DNA of 64,000 bases from Neisseria meningitidis (GCF_900638555.1 NZ_LR134525.1:434001-498000); one strand, 5' to 3'; counted from the first letter of the stretch, positions 48,009-60,446 are shown. A program made the numbers and translations. The notes: generated from the letters alone by a model not told the origin.

Positions 48009-48680
48009 ATGCAGATTAAAAAAATCATGAAATGGCTTCCCGTCGCCTTGTCGCTTTTGGGTGCGTTGGGTTATACGGGGTACGGCAGCGAGGCGGTGCG
48101 GACGGCGGTTGCCGTACTCGACGTACTCGGCGCGGCAGGGGACGCGGGTTCCGACGCGCCCGCCCGCCGCCGAGCATCGGCGAAATCCGGCCACCGCTAC
48201 ACAGGCACGGTGTCCAAAGTCTATGACGGCGACACCCTTCACGTTATCGACGGCGACGGCGCGAAACACAAAATCCGGATGGCGTATATCGACGCGCCGG
48301 AGATGAAACAGGCTTACGGCACGCGTTCGCGCGACAACCTGCGCGCGGCGGCGGAAGGCAGGAAAGTCAGCGTCCGCGTGTTCGACACCGACCGCTACCA
48401 GCGCGAAGTGGCGCAGGTTTCTGTCGGCAAAACCGATTTGAACCTGATGCAGGTGCAGGACGGGGCGGCGTGGCATTATAAAAGTTATGCTAAAGAACAG
48501 CAGGATAAGGCGGATTTTGCCGATTATGCCGACGCTCAAATTCAGGCGGAAAGGGAACGCAAAGGATTGTGGAAAGCTAAAAATCCGCAAGCGCCGTGGG
48601 CGTACCGCCGGGCAGGCAGGAGCGGCGGGGGCAATAAGGATTGGATGGATGCCGTGGGCGAATGGTTGGGCATTTGGTAA
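48009..48680 (+). CDS. nuc: Thermonuclease family secreted nuclease
   Basis: Staphylococcal-nuclease-like (SNase) enzyme of 223 residues with an N-terminal membrane or signal segment (MKWLPVALSLLGALGYTGYG from the second Met). The catalytic domain begins at GHRYTGTVSKVYDGDTLHVI (Asp of the Ca site), continues KIRMAYIDAPEMKQAYG with the first catalytic Arg, and has FDTDRYQREVAQVSVGKTDL and LMQVQDGAAWHYKSYA. In gonococci the orthologous Nuc degrades neutrophil extracellular traps (family knowledge). ATG 48009 is my choice; ATG 48027 would start directly at the hydrophobic segment. Confidence 0.9.
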   Translation: MQIKKIMKWLPVALSLLGALGYTGYGSEAVRTAVAVLDVLGAAGDAGSDAPARRRASAKSGHRYTGTVSKVYDGDTLHVIDGDGAKHKIRMAYIDAPEMKQAYGTRSRDNLRAAAEGRKVSVRVFDTDRYQREVAQVSVGKTDLNLMQVQDGAAWHYKSYAKEQQDKADFADYADAQIQAERERKGLWKAKNPQAPWAYRRAGRSGGGNKDWMDAVGEWLGIW

Positions 48681-48858
48681 AGACACCGCACGGCTTTGAA
48701 CGGCAAATGCCGTCTGAAAACCGCGCGCCCTGCATTTTTGCGGAGACGCGCAACCGCCGTCTGCCGCGATAAAAAAGTTCAGGCGGCGGTTTTTACGGTA
48801 AAATGGCGGATTATTTTGCAACGGCGGCAGTTCCGCCGGTTTTTGATACGGACGGTTT

Positions 48859-49604
48859 ATGGATTTTCGTTTTGACATTATTTACGAATACCGCTGGATG
48901 TTTCTTTACGGCGCACTGACGACCTTGGGGCTGACGGTCGTGGCGACGGCGGGCGGTTCGGTATTGGGTCTGTTGTTGGCGTTGGCGCGCCTGATTCACT
49001 TGGAAAAAGCCGGTGCGCCGATGCGCGTGCTGGCGTGGGCGTTGCGTAAGGTTTCGCTGCTGTATGTTACGCTGTTCCGGGGTACGCCGCTGTTTGTGCA
49101 GATTGTGATTTGGGCGTATGTGTGGTTTCCGTTTTTCGTCCATCCTTCAGACGGCATTTTGGTTAGCGGCGAGGCGGCAATCGCGCTGCGTCGCGGATAC
49201 GGGCCGCTGATTGCCGGTTCTTTGGCACTGATCGCCAACTCGGGGCGTATATCTGTGAGATTTTCCGCGCGGGCATCCAGTCTATAGACAAAGGACAGAT
49301 GGAGGCGGCGCGTTCTTTGGGGCTGACCTATCCGCAGGCGATGCGCTATGTGATTCTGCCGCAGGCATTGCGCCGTATGCTGCCGCCTTTGGCGAGCGAG
49401 TTCATCACGCTCTTGAAAGACAGCTCGCTGCTGTCGGTCATTGCTGTGGCGGAGTTGGCGTATGTTCAGAATACGATTACGGGCCGGTATTCGGTTTATG
49501 AAGAACCGCTTTACACCGTCGCCCTGATTTATCTGTTGATGACGACTTTCTTAGGCTGGATATTCCTGCGTTTGGAAAAACGTTACAATCCGCAACACCG
49601 CTGA
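48859..49604 (+). pseudogene. Amino-acid ABC transporter permease, frameshifted in a G run
   Basis: Inner-membrane permease of the polar amino acid (HisM/GlnP) type. The first frame starts MDFRFDIIYEYRWMFLYGAL, has TTLGLTVVATAGGSVLGLLL and YVTLFRGTPLFVQIVIW, and reaches LALIANSG. The rest is in the next frame: AYICEIFRAGIQSIDKGQ, then MEAARSLGLTYPQAMRYVIL (EAA loop that contacts the ATPase) to NPQHR. The break is at GGGG (49242-49245) where five G are needed. Intact length would be 248. As written it is inactive; true mutation or sequence error cannot be told apart. No binding-protein or ATPase gene lies beside it. Confidence 0.9.
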
Positions 49605-49620
49605 TTGGAGTCATATCAAC

Positions 49621-49658
49621 AAAAAGCTGCCCGGGTATTCATTTGAGGCAGCTTTTTT
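49621..49658 (+). terminator. Rho-independent terminator after the ABC permease
   Basis: AAAAAGCTGCC and GGCAGCTTTTTT enclose a 15-base loop, 16 bp after the stop. Confidence 0.9.
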
Positions 49659-49668
49659 GTGGTAAATT

Positions 49669-49822
49669 TATCGTGGATTAACAAAAACCAGTACGGCGTT
49701 GCCTCGCCTTAGCTCAAAGAGAACGATTCTCTAAGGTGCTGAAGCACCAAGTGAATCGGTTCCGTACTATTTGTACTGTCTGCGGCTTCGTCGCCTGTCC
49801 TGATTTTTGTTAATCCACTATA
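49669..49822. repeat. Correia element (CREE), full length
   Basis: 154 bp from TATCGTGGATTAAC (left end with A-to-C change) to GTTAATCCACTATA. Orientation is the same as at 7660 and opposite to the copy at 50284. Confidence 0.94.
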
Positions 49823-49841
49823 AATTCAAAGAGAAAAAGCT

Positions 49842-49870
49842 ATGCCGTCTGAAAGTCTTTCAGACGGCAT
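49842..49870. terminator. DUS pair hairpin
   Basis: ATGCCGTCTGAAAG and CTTTCAGACGGCAT with almost no loop, inside the repeat cluster and not next to a gene end. Confidence 0.7.
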
Positions 49871-49939
49871 CTGTCAGCCTCACGCAAGAGGGAATCCCAT
49901 CTGTTTGGTTTCAATTTTTTGGGTGATGTATGAGCCGTC

Positions 49940-50256
49940 ATTCCCGCGCAGGCGGGAATCCTGTCCGTTCGGTTTCCGTTGTTTTTGAGTTTCGGTTTTC
50001 CCGATAAATTTTTGTGGTTTCCGGTTCCGGATTCCCGCTTTCGCGGGAACGACGAATCCATCCATACGGAAACCTGCACCACGTCATTCCTACGAACCTA
50101 CATCCCGTCATTCCCACAAGGACAGAAAACCAAAATCAGAAACCTAAAATCCCGTCATTCCCGCGCAGGCGGGAATCTAGGTCTGTCGGTGCGGAAACTT
50201 ATCGGGTAAAACGGTTTCTTTAGATTCCACGTTCTAGATTCCCGCCTGCGCGGGAA
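49940..50256. repeat. Small dRS3 cluster
   Basis: Three perfect dRS3 copies (49940-49959, about 50156-50175, 50237-50256) and two or three degenerate ones (GGGAAC ending, ATTCCTACGAACC). Spacer blocks (ATCCATCCATACGGAAACCT) match those in the 60.6-62.0 kb array. Confidence 0.9.
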
Positions 50257-50283
50257 TGACGGCTGCAGATGCCCGACGGTCTT

Positions 50284-50438
50284 TATAGTGGATTAACAAA
50301 AATCAGGACAAGGCGACGAAGCCGCAGACAGTACAAATAGTACGGAACCGATTCACTTGGTGCTTCAGCACCTTAGAGAATCGTTCTCTTTGAGCTAAGG
50401 CGAGGCAACGCCGTACTGGTTTTTGTTAATCCACTATA
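50284..50438. repeat. Correia element (CREE), full length, inverted
   Basis: 155 bp from TATAGTGGATTAACAAAAAT to GTTAATCCACTATA. It is inverted relative to the copy at 49669-49822, so the two bracket the small dRS3 cluster. Confidence 0.95.
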
Positions 50439-50498
50439 CAAAGCAATTTATCGGAGATGATGAAAAAAGTGGGCTTGAAGGGTCGGTCTGTCTGCAAA

Positions 50499-50536
50499 AT
50501 GCCGTCTGAAGGCTGTTGGTGCGTTCAGACGGCATT
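50499..50536 (-). terminator. DUS-pair terminator of the sulfatase-like gene
   Basis: ATGCCGTCTGAA and TTCAGACGGCAT with a 13-base loop, 5 bp past the stop on the minus strand. Confidence 0.82.
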
Positions 50537-50540
50537 GTTG

Positions 50541-51959
50541 TTATTTGATTTTGAAGTTCAGCCAGGCGACGTGCCCCTGTTTGAGGTAGCGGAAGGTTTC
50601 ATTGAGGTTGCCGACGGGCGGCGGATGGTCGCCGACGATGATGACTTCCACGCCTTTCATTTCGGGGCGTTGGATTAAATCCGCCAGTTGGTCGAAGAAT
50701 TGGGTGTGCAGGCTGAAGTTGCGGCAGAGGTCGGTTTCGGCGGGTAGGCCGTATTCGGTGCATTTGAGCCTGTGGTTGAAAATGTCGGATTCGGGATAGT
50801 CGGCGTGGCTGGTCAGCGTCATCCAGTAAAACAGTCCCTTGTCGTGTTTTTTGAAAAATGCCGACACTTCGCCGAACAGCTCGCTGTCGCACACGCCGCC
50901 GAAAATGGCACAGGTTTTTTTACCGATCAGGTTTTCGGCGGTTTTGATTTCTTGAAAGCCCGCCCTCGGATACCAGCTGAAGCGGTCGTAAAGCGAACTG
51001 CCCGCGCCGTGCATCGCAAAGGTGGCATAACCTTCTTGTTTCAAACGGTTGGGGAGGCAGCGGGCAAATTTTTCGTCGGGCGCGCGGCGCAGTGCGAACC
51101 CGCGCAAACCGCCGTAGGCGCACAATTCGCGCATTTCGCCTTCGACCGTCGCGCCGATGAAGGGAAAACTGCCGCTTTCCCAAACCGAAAAACGGTCTTT
51201 TTGCGCCAGCAGTTTGGCAAAAGTGGCGTTTTGAAGTTCGGGATTGGCCGGCAGCCCCCAAGATTCGGCGACGATAAAGAGGATTTTTTGAGATTTCGGC
51301 TCGTTCAGATGCGTGGCGGCACGCTGCTGATTGCCCAAGGGGAGGAAGACGGGATCGACCAGGCCGGCGGTAATAAAGTCGGCATTCTGGCTAACGGTGT
51401 AGAGCATCGCCTGACTTTTGGCGTAATAGAAGTTGTTTGCGCCGAAGATATTGGCCATCCGCCCCCGGTCGTAGTAACTCAAATGGCCGGTGAAATAGCC
51501 GGCTGCCGCCACAACGGCGGCGCAGACGGCAATGTGCCGGAAGTCGGTTTTGGCGGCGGCTTTCTGCAACACAAACGGCATCGCCAGCATATACAGCAGC
51601 AACAGCCCGGTCATTATCTGATAAGGGGTGGGGGCGGTCAGGATGAAGGGGACGAGGTTGATGGCGCCGATGAGGTCCATAAAAGGGAAAAGCTGGATCA
51701 CCATCATCAGCCCGTCAAACAAAACCGCCAGCCAAAACGCCAATACGCCGGCAATTTTGACGAAACGCCAAGGCAGGGCGATCAGCAGCGCGGCGGGAAG
51801 GTAGTCCAAATTGACAATCGGGCGGGCGGTGGCGGTCAGCAGTGCCAAAACCCAAAACACCGCATTGGGGGCAAGCAGTATCAGCAGGGACAGCAGCAGC
51901 CGTTTCGGCAGGAATGGCGGCAGCGTCCATTGTTTGGAGAGCAGGGCGTGAATATTCAT
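50541..51959 (-). CDS. Membrane-anchored sulfatase / LtaS-like phosphotransferase family protein
   Basis: 472-residue inner-membrane protein of the alkaline-phosphatase superfamily. ATG 51959 follows AAAAGGAAATACG. About five N-terminal hydrophobic segments precede a periplasmic catalytic domain from near 215: ILFIVAESWGLP (metal site), GATVEGEMREL with a Thr that could be the nucleophile, MHGAGSSLYDR, WMTLTSHADYP and VIIVGDHPPPVG. This layout is that of lipoteichoic-acid-synthase-like and phosphoethanolamine-transferase-like enzymes, which move phospho-groups from phospholipids to glycans. The substrate here is unknown. It is not one of the well-known lipid A transferases by its motifs. Confidence 0.82.
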   Translation of the reverse strand: MNIHALLSKQWTLPPFLPKRLLLSLLILLAPNAVFWVLALLTATARPIVNLDYLPAALLIALPWRFVKIAGVLAFWLAVLFDGLMMVIQLFPFMDLIGAINLVPFILTAPTPYQIMTGLLLLYMLAMPFVLQKAAAKTDFRHIAVCAAVVAAAGYFTGHLSYYDRGRMANIFGANNFYYAKSQAMLYTVSQNADFITAGLVDPVFLPLGNQQRAATHLNEPKSQKILFIVAESWGLPANPELQNATFAKLLAQKDRFSVWESGSFPFIGATVEGEMRELCAYGGLRGFALRRAPDEKFARCLPNRLKQEGYATFAMHGAGSSLYDRFSWYPRAGFQEIKTAENLIGKKTCAIFGGVCDSELFGEVSAFFKKHDKGLFYWMTLTSHADYPESDIFNHRLKCTEYGLPAETDLCRNFSLHTQFFDQLADLIQRPEMKGVEVIIVGDHPPPVGNLNETFRYLKQGHVAWLNFKIK

Positions 51960-51970
51960 CGTATTTCCTT

Positions 51971-52106
51971 TTCGGTTGAAACCCCGCCACTCGGACATCT
52001 GTCCTTCGGGGCGGCAGGATCAGGCTTTATTTGGGAGGCGTAACCCCTTCCAAATCAGGGCAACATATAGGGCGGTGCTTTATGTGTCGTCCTGTGTGTT
52101 GAAACA
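51971..52106. repeat. Block shared with 28.75-28.86 kb
   Basis: GGTTGAAACCCCGCCACTCGG, GTAACCCCTTCCAAATCAGG and TTTATGTGTCGTCCTGTGTG match the copy before the AraC remnant in the same order and orientation, with a longer middle. The copy here starts 12 bp from the start codon of the sulfatase-like gene, which is transcribed away from it. It may be a REP2-type element; not verified. Confidence 0.6.
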
Positions 52107-52340
52107 TCTGCAATTTCTTTCTGAAACAGGGGTATTTAAAACAGAGAACCGGATGACAGACCGATGCCGTCCGAGCGCGAAAGTGCGGCACGGTGCGGCA
52201 GGGGGTGCGCACGCGTGTTGAGGGAAGGAAAACAGGGAAAGGAGGCGGGCTGAAACCCTGCCTGGAGAAAAGGCGGGTTTGAGGGGCGGAAAAAGGGGAA
52301 TGCGCCGCGCGGAAAGTGCGTGCGTCGGCAGAAAGGGGGT

Positions 52341-52446
<106 letters not shown>

Positions 52447-52496
52447 GATTCGGATAAGGATGGCGAGGCTGTTGTCCGCAATCGGGCGGTGCGGTT

Positions 52497-55515
<3,019 letters not shown>

Positions 55516-55555
55516 ATGGCGTGTCTCCCGATTTTTGGTGGCGGCTTGGGGCGTA

Positions 55556-56410
55556 TTAGAACACATCGCGCCCGCCTCGTGTGCCGGAAATGCCGTCTGA
55601 ATGCGCCCCCTCATGATTGAGGCTGATTCGGATTTCTCCGAAACCGACTTCCTGCACGATTCTGACCAATCCTTCTTTGGCAAGCTCCAACAGTGAGATG
55701 AAGTTGACGACCACGTAAGCCGCGCCCTGTTCGGGATTGAACAGGTCGTGAAACCTGCATATCCCGTGTCCGTTCAAACGGCGCAGGATTGCCGTCATTT
55801 GCGCGCGCACGGAGATGGTTTCTTTGATAACTTCGTGGCTGCGCGTATGTTTTGCCCGAGACAAAATACCCAGCCACGCTTGCGTCAAGTCGGTAATATA
55901 GACTTCGGGCAGCTTGGCTTCGACGGCAATTTCCAGAGGTAGGTACGCCCATGCGAAATCCCGGCCCGCACGAGGAAGCGCATCCAACCCTTGTGCCGCC
56001 AGCTTCATCTGCTCGTAAGCCAGCAGGCGGCGCACCAACTCGGCACGCGGGTCGGCTTCTTCGTCTTCGACGGCTTCGGTACGCGGCAGCAGCAGGCGCG
56101 ATTTGATTTCAATCAGCATTGCTGCCATCAAAAGATATTCCGCCGCCAAATCAAACTGATAGGTTTCTATTTGGGCGATGTAGTGCAGATACTGCTCGGT
56201 AATCTTCACCATCGGAATATCGAGAACATCGATGTTCTGCTTGCGGATCAGATACAGCAGTAGATCCAAAGGGCCTTGAAAACTGCCCAATACGACTTTC
56301 AGCGCGTCGGGTGGGATAAACAAATCCTGCGGCAAATCGGTAACGGGTTGGCCGAATACCCATGCGACAGTGTGCTCGGATGGTGCGGATGGGGCAGGGA
56401 TGGGCGGCAT
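55556..56410 (-). CDS. scpA: Segregation and condensation protein ScpA
   Basis: Kleisin subunit that joins SMC heads in chromosome condensation. The 284 residues have the kleisin N-terminal block [20 protein letters not shown] followed by [15 protein letters not shown], the region [20 protein letters not shown], and a C-terminal winged-helix segment [20 protein letters not shown]. The N-terminal 40 residues before FQGPLD (Pro/Ala rich) are longer than in Bacillus. A reverse DUS is read in frame near the C-terminus (AHSDGIS). scpB is not in the window. Confidence 0.93.
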   Translation of the reverse strand: MPPIPAPSAPSEHTVAWVFGQPVTDLPQDLFIPPDALKVVLGSFQGPLDLLLYLIRKQNIDVLDIPMVKITEQYLHYIAQIETYQFDLAAEYLLMAAMLIEIKSRLLLPRTEAVEDEEADPRAELVRRLLAYEQMKLAAQGLDALPRAGRDFAWAYLPLEIAVEAKLPEVYITDLTQAWLGILSRAKHTRSHEVIKETISVRAQMTAILRRLNGHGICRFHDLFNPEQGAAYVVVNFISLLELAKEGLVRIVQEVGFGEIRISLNHEGAHSDGISGTRGGRDVF

Positions 56411-56551
56411 GGCGTGAATCGGTAAGTGGATTTTAATATAAGTTTACAAAAGAAAACAATCTGCCGACATTCACGTATAATGTGGTCGGGCAAATGTTCA
56501 GACGGCATTATAACGGCTTTTAAATGCAAATGTTTTGAAAAGGAGCAGGTT

Positions 56552-56632
56552 GTGAATACGGTTTTAGGCGTGCCGATGTTGGTTTTTCTGAACCGACAGC
56601 TTGATTGCCGCGTTTGTTCAAATGCCGTCTGA
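56552..56632 (+). CDS. Possible 26-residue small protein
   Basis: GTG 56552 has a strong ribosome site (AAGGAG, 56540-56545). The short frame encodes MNTVLGVPMLVFLNRQLDCR-VCSNAV, with a hydrophobic first half and two Cys. Its stop TGA lies inside the DUS that starts the next hairpin, as in dapE and ispD. There is no family match I know. It may be a gene remnant or a chance frame. Confidence 0.3.
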   Translation: MNTVLGVPMLVFLNRQLDCRVCSNAV

Positions 56633-56650
56633 ATCCTGTTTCAGACGGCA
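56622..56650. terminator. DUS-pair terminator after tcdA
   Basis: ATGCCGTCTGAA and TTCAGACGGCA with a six-base loop, 5 bp past the tcdA stop on the minus strand. Confidence 0.85.
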
Positions 56651-56654
56651 TTGC

Positions 56655-57431
56655 TTATTTTTTGCCTGCGATGTGTTCCACCGCTGCTTGTGCACAATAT
56701 AGCCCGAACGAAGCGGTAACGAGCATGCTTGCACCGTAGCCGGCGCACGACAAGCCCTGCGGTGCGGCATCGGCAGAACACGCCACGCCCGATTGCGGCG
56801 GCGTGATGTTTTCGGTTGAGAACACGCACGGCACGCGCATATTTGCTTTCGTATCGCGGCTGAATCCGTAGCGTTTCCGCAAGGTGTAGCGCAGGTTGGC
56901 AAGCAGCGGGTCGTGGGTTACGCGGCTCAAATCGGCGGTTTGGATTAACGCCGGATTTTTTTGTCCGCCCGCGCCGCCGCTGAGGACAAACGGTTGTTTA
57001 CGTTCCACAAAATAAGCCGCCATTGCTGCTTTGACGCGCACTTGGTCGATCGCGTCGATGACGAAATCAAAACCTTTTCCGAAGTATTCCGGCAAATTGT
57101 CTTCGGTAACGAAATCTTCAATTTCAAACACTTCGCATTGCGGATTGATTTGTGTAATGCGTTCGCGCAAGGCGGTAACTTTTGCTTTGCCGAAGTCTCC
57201 GGTCAGGGCGTGCAGCTGGCGGTTGACATTGGATTCGGCAACGTTGTCCAAATCAATCAAAGTCAAACGTCCGATGCCCGTCCGCGCCAAAGCCTCGACC
57301 GCCCACGAGCCGACACCGCCCACGCCGACTACGCAGACGTGTGCCTGTGAAAAGTGCGCCAAGGCGGAGTCTCCGTAGAGTCTGGCGATGCCGCCGAAGC
57401 GTCGCGAAGAGGTCAAAGCGTTGTCGGACAT
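56655..57431 (-). CDS. tcdA: tRNA threonylcarbamoyladenosine dehydratase TcdA (CsdL)
   Basis: E1-like enzyme that cyclises t6A at position 37 of ANN-decoding tRNAs using ATP. ATG 57431 gives 258 residues. The Rossmann nucleotide motif is VVGVGGVGSWAVEALAR near 34-50, followed by LIDLDNVAESNVNRQ-LHAL near 63-81 (E1 adenylation signature). VIDAIDQVRVKAAM and the Cys-containing segment GVACSADAAPQGLSCAGYGA come later. A hydrophobic C-terminal helix with GLYCAQAAVEHIAGKK ends the protein. It is transcribed away from the universal stress gene. Confidence 0.93.
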   Translation of the reverse strand: MSDNALTSSRRFGGIARLYGDSALAHFSQAHVCVVGVGGVGSWAVEALARTGIGRLTLIDLDNVAESNVNRQLHALTGDFGKAKVTALRERITQINPQCEVFEIEDFVTEDNLPEYFGKGFDFVIDAIDQVRVKAAMAAYFVERKQPFVLSGGAGGQKNPALIQTADLSRVTHDPLLANLRYTLRKRYGFSRDTKANMRVPCVFSTENITPPQSGVACSADAAPQGLSCAGYGASMLVTASFGLYCAQAAVEHIAGKK

Positions 57432-57647
57432 GGTCGAATCCTGCAAGATTGCGTCAAATCAAAAAGTGAACGAAAGCCGGCAAAAAATGCCTGACTGCAC
57501 GGAAGCGGCATATTATACTGGAAAGCGGTCGGGCTGTTCGGCTGTTGTATAAAGCCCGACGGCGGGTCTATAATGAAACGGCGCAAACTGTCCCTGCGCC
57601 CATCCGACAAGAGGGCACCGCGAGGCGGTGCAAAAGGAGAATACGAT

Positions 57648-58112
57648 ATGTACAAACATCTGGTTGTTGCCGTTGACGGCAGTGAAACGTCCATCAATGC
57701 CCTGAAACATGCCGCCGAGCTTGCCGGGGTCAACGGTGCGCGTCTGACTTTGGTACACGTTGCCAATCCTGCCGAATATATGGCGCTCGCCCCCGAATTT
57801 TTGCAACACGAGAGTTACGAGGCAGCCGCCATTGCACAAGGTAACGAGGTTTTGGATGCCGCCGAGCGCACCGCCCGGGAACTGGGTGTGGAAAATACCG
57901 TCAAACACCTGCTGGTTGCCAATAAGGGTGCGCGCGAAATGGCGCAGGATTTGGTTGATTATGCCGATGAAAACGGTGCCGACCTGCTGGTGTTGGGTAC
58001 GCACGGACGTACCGGGCTGATGCACCTTTTAATGGGCAGTTTTGCCGAAACGGTAATGCGCCAAAGCCACCTGCCGCTTTTGATTATCCGCAGCAAAGCC
58101 GAAGAGGCGTAG
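57648..58112 (+). CDS. Universal stress protein (UspA family)
   Basis: 154-residue cytoplasmic stress protein. ATG 57648 follows AAAGGAGAATACGAT. The fold blocks are HLVVAVDGSETSINALKHAA at the N-terminus and the ATP-binding signature GTHGRTGLMHLLMGSFAETV near 120-139 (G-2x-G-9x-G-S), ending PLLIIRSK. Codons upstream in frame (from 57573) are not supported. A hairpin terminator follows after 17 bp. The 216 bp upstream, to tcdA, hold its promoter; no box is convincing. Confidence 0.93.
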   Translation: MYKHLVVAVDGSETSINALKHAAELAGVNGARLTLVHVANPAEYMALAPEFLQHESYEAAAIAQGNEVLDAAERTARELGVENTVKHLLVANKGAREMAQDLVDYADENGADLLVLGTHGRTGLMHLLMGSFAETVMRQSHLPLLIIRSKAEEA

Positions 58113-58129
58113 AAATTTTCAGTTTGAAG

Positions 58130-58164
58130 GCCTTAAATGTGATTTTTCATATTTAAGGCTTTTT
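58130..58164 (+). terminator. Rho-independent terminator of the universal stress gene
   Basis: GCCTTAAAT (58130-58138) and ATTTAAGGC (58151-58159), then TTTTT. Confidence 0.88.
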
Positions 58165-58193
58165 AATTTATCTGTTTTTAACGGGAGGGCAGT

Positions 58194-58922
58194 ATGCCTG
58201 ATTACATCCGCATCTCGCGCGCCGCCGACAGCCTGCGCGATATCAAAATCACCCCTCATTTCCTGCCGCATACGGACGGTTCGTGCCTTATTGAATGCGG
58301 CAATACCAAAGTGATTTGTACCGCTTCCATAGATGAAAACGTCCCGCCGTTTCTGCGCGGTAAAAACCAAGGCTGGGTAACGGCGGAATACGGGATGCTG
58401 CCTGCCTCAACTGCTTCCCGGATGCGCCGCGAAGCTTCGGCGGGCAAACAGTCCGGGCGCACACAAGAAATCCAACGCCTTATCGGGCGTTCGCTGCGCG
58501 CGGTCGTGGATATGGAAAAACTCGGCGAACGCCAAATCTTGATTGACTGCGACGTGATTCAGGCAGACGGCGGTACGCGCACGGCTTCGATTACCGGTGC
58601 GTTTGTCGCGCTGCAAATCGCCGTCGGCAAACTGGTTTCAGACGGCATTTTGAGTGAAAACCCCATCCGCGAAGCCGTTGCCGCTGTGTCAGTAGGCGTA
58701 GTGAACGGCGTGCCGCTTTTGGATTTGGATTATCCCGAAGACTCCGGTTGCGACAGTGATGTGAATATCGTCATGACCGCATCGGGAAAAATCATCGAAA
58801 TCCAAGGTACGGCGGAAGACGCGCCGTTCAGTTTGGACGAATTGGGCAAACTGGTTGCACTGGCGCAAAAAGGCATAGGCGAACTGCTGCAACACCAGCA
58901 AAATGCGTTGTCCGCCGCCTGA
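58194..58922 (+). CDS. rph: Ribonuclease PH
   Basis: Phosphorolytic 3'-5' exoribonuclease that trims tRNA 3' ends. The 242 residues match. Conserved blocks: [19 protein letters not shown] near 27-45, [20 protein letters not shown] near 54-73, [20 protein letters not shown] near 85-105 (phosphate site), [20 protein letters not shown] near 118-137, and [19 protein letters not shown] near 176-194. GGGAGGGCAGT precedes ATG 58194. A reverse DUS is read in frame (SDGILS) near 58637. Confidence 0.97.
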
Positions 58923-58933
58923 TTGTCGTCCGG

Positions 58934-58966
58934 ATGCCGTCTGAAAACCGTTCAGACGGCATTTTG
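58934..58966 (+). terminator. DUS-pair terminator after rph
   Basis: ATGCCGTCTGAAAAC and GTTCAGACGGCATTTT with a very short loop, 11 bp after the stop. Confidence 0.9.
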
Positions 58967-59123
58967 TCAACAATCTGAAAGAACAGGTTTTTCGCTGACC
59001 GCTGTCAAACGGCAGGCGGGAAAGCGCAGTCCGTTCTTGAACTTCATGTAAAAAATAGTAATAATAGCCGCTTTTCCAGCAAACCATGCTGCCCGACCAA
59101 TCCCACACAAGAAAGCACGAAAC

Positions 59124-60341
59124 ATGGCGTTAATCGTACACAAATACGGCGGCACATCCGTAGGCTCGCCCGAACGCATTAAAAACGTGGCCAAACGTGT
59201 CGCCAAAGCCCGCGCCGAAGGACACGACATCGTCGTCGTCGTATCCGCCATGAGCGGTGAAACCAACCGCCTGGTCGCGTTGGCGCACGAAATGCAGGAG
59301 CATCCCGATCCGCGCGAATTGGACGTGGTTTTGTCCACCGGCGAACAAGTAACCATCGGCCTTTTGGCGATGGCATTGAAAGACATCGGCGTGGATGCCA
59401 AAAGCTACACAGGCTGGCAGGTCGCCCTCAAAACCGATACCGCCCACACCAAAGCCCGCATCGAAAGCATTGATGACGAAAAAATGCGTGCCGACCTTAC
59501 CGCCGGCAAAGTCGTCATCGTTGCCGGCTTCCAAGGCATCAGCAGTGAAGGCGATATTTCCACGCTCGGACGCGGCGGTTCCGACACTTCCGCCGTTGCG
59601 CTTGCCGCAGCCCTCAAAGCGGACGAATGCCAAATCTATACCGACGTGGACGGCGTGTACACCACCGATCCGCGCGTCGTACCCGAAGCGCGCCGCATGG
59701 ATACGGTTACATTTGAAGAAATGATCGAATTGGCAAGCCTCGGCTCGAAAGTCTTGCAAATCCGTTCAGTAGAATTCGCCGGAAAGTACAAAGTGCGCCT
59801 GCGCGTACTGAGCAGCCTGCAAGACGGCGGCAATGGCACCTTAATTACCTTTGAAGAGGACGACAACATGGAAAGAGCTGCCGTAACCGGTATCGCATTC
59901 GACAAAAACCAAGCCCGCATCAACGTGCGCGGCGTACCCGACAAACCCGGTGTCGCCTATCAGATTTTGGGCGCGGTCGCCGATGCCAACATCGAAGTCG
60001 ATATGATTATCCAAAATGTCGGCAGCGAAGGCACAACCGATTTTTCCTTTACCGTACCGCGCGGCGATTACAAGCAGACTTTGGAAATCCTGTCGGAACG
60101 CCAAGACAGTATCGGCGCGGCTTCTATTGATGGCGACGACACCGTGTGCAAAGTCTCCGCAGTCGGTTTGGGTATGCGTTCGCACGTCGGCGTAGCCGCC
60201 AAAATCTTCCGCACGCTCGCCGAAGAGGGTATCAACATCCAAATGATTTCCACCTCCGAAATCAAAGTTTCCGTATTGATTGATGAAAAATACATGGAAC
60301 TGGCAACCAGGGTATTGCATAAAGCCTTTAATTTGGGCTGA
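59124..60341 (+). CDS. lysC: Aspartokinase
   Basis: Phosphorylates aspartate, the entry to lysine, threonine, methionine and diaminopimelate synthesis. The 405 residues correspond to the lysC/ask form with two ACT domains. The kinase signature VHKYGGTSVGSPERI is at 4-18; MSGETNRLV, VSTGEQVTIGLLAMAL-type VLSTGEQVTIG, and GRGGSDTSAVALAAAL with DVDGVYTTDPRV follow. The ACT part has VRGVPDKPGVAYQILG near 275 and GLGMRSHVGVAAKIF near 350. The same-window dapE acts later in the pathway. Confidence 0.97.
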   Translation: MALIVHKYGGTSVGSPERIKNVAKRVAKARAEGHDIVVVVSAMSGETNRLVALAHEMQEHPDPRELDVVLSTGEQVTIGLLAMALKDIGVDAKSYTGWQVALKTDTAHTKARIESIDDEKMRADLTAGKVVIVAGFQGISSEGDISTLGRGGSDTSAVALAAALKADECQIYTDVDGVYTTDPRVVPEARRMDTVTFEEMIELASLGSKVLQIRSVEFAGKYKVRLRVLSSLQDGGNGTLITFEEDDNMERAAVTGIAFDKNQARINVRGVPDKPGVAYQILGAVADANIEVDMIIQNVGSEGTTDFSFTVPRGDYKQTLEILSERQDSIGAASIDGDDTVCKVSAVGLGMRSHVGVAAKIFRTLAEEGINIQMISTSEIKVSVLIDEKYMELATRVLHKAFNLG

Positions 60342-60363
60342 TGTTTCACGGTTTGAAACGGAC

Positions 60364-60397
60364 AACGGCACTGCCTTTATCGGGCAGTGCCGTTTTG
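60364..60397 (+). terminator. Rho-independent terminator of lysC
   Basis: AACGGCACTGCC (60364-60375) and GGCAGTGCCGTT (60383-60394), then TTG. The stem is perfect. Confidence 0.9.
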
Positions 60398-60446
60398 TCT
60401 GCCGCCCGAATGTTCGGACGGCATATTTTGACTTTGGAACAAAAAA

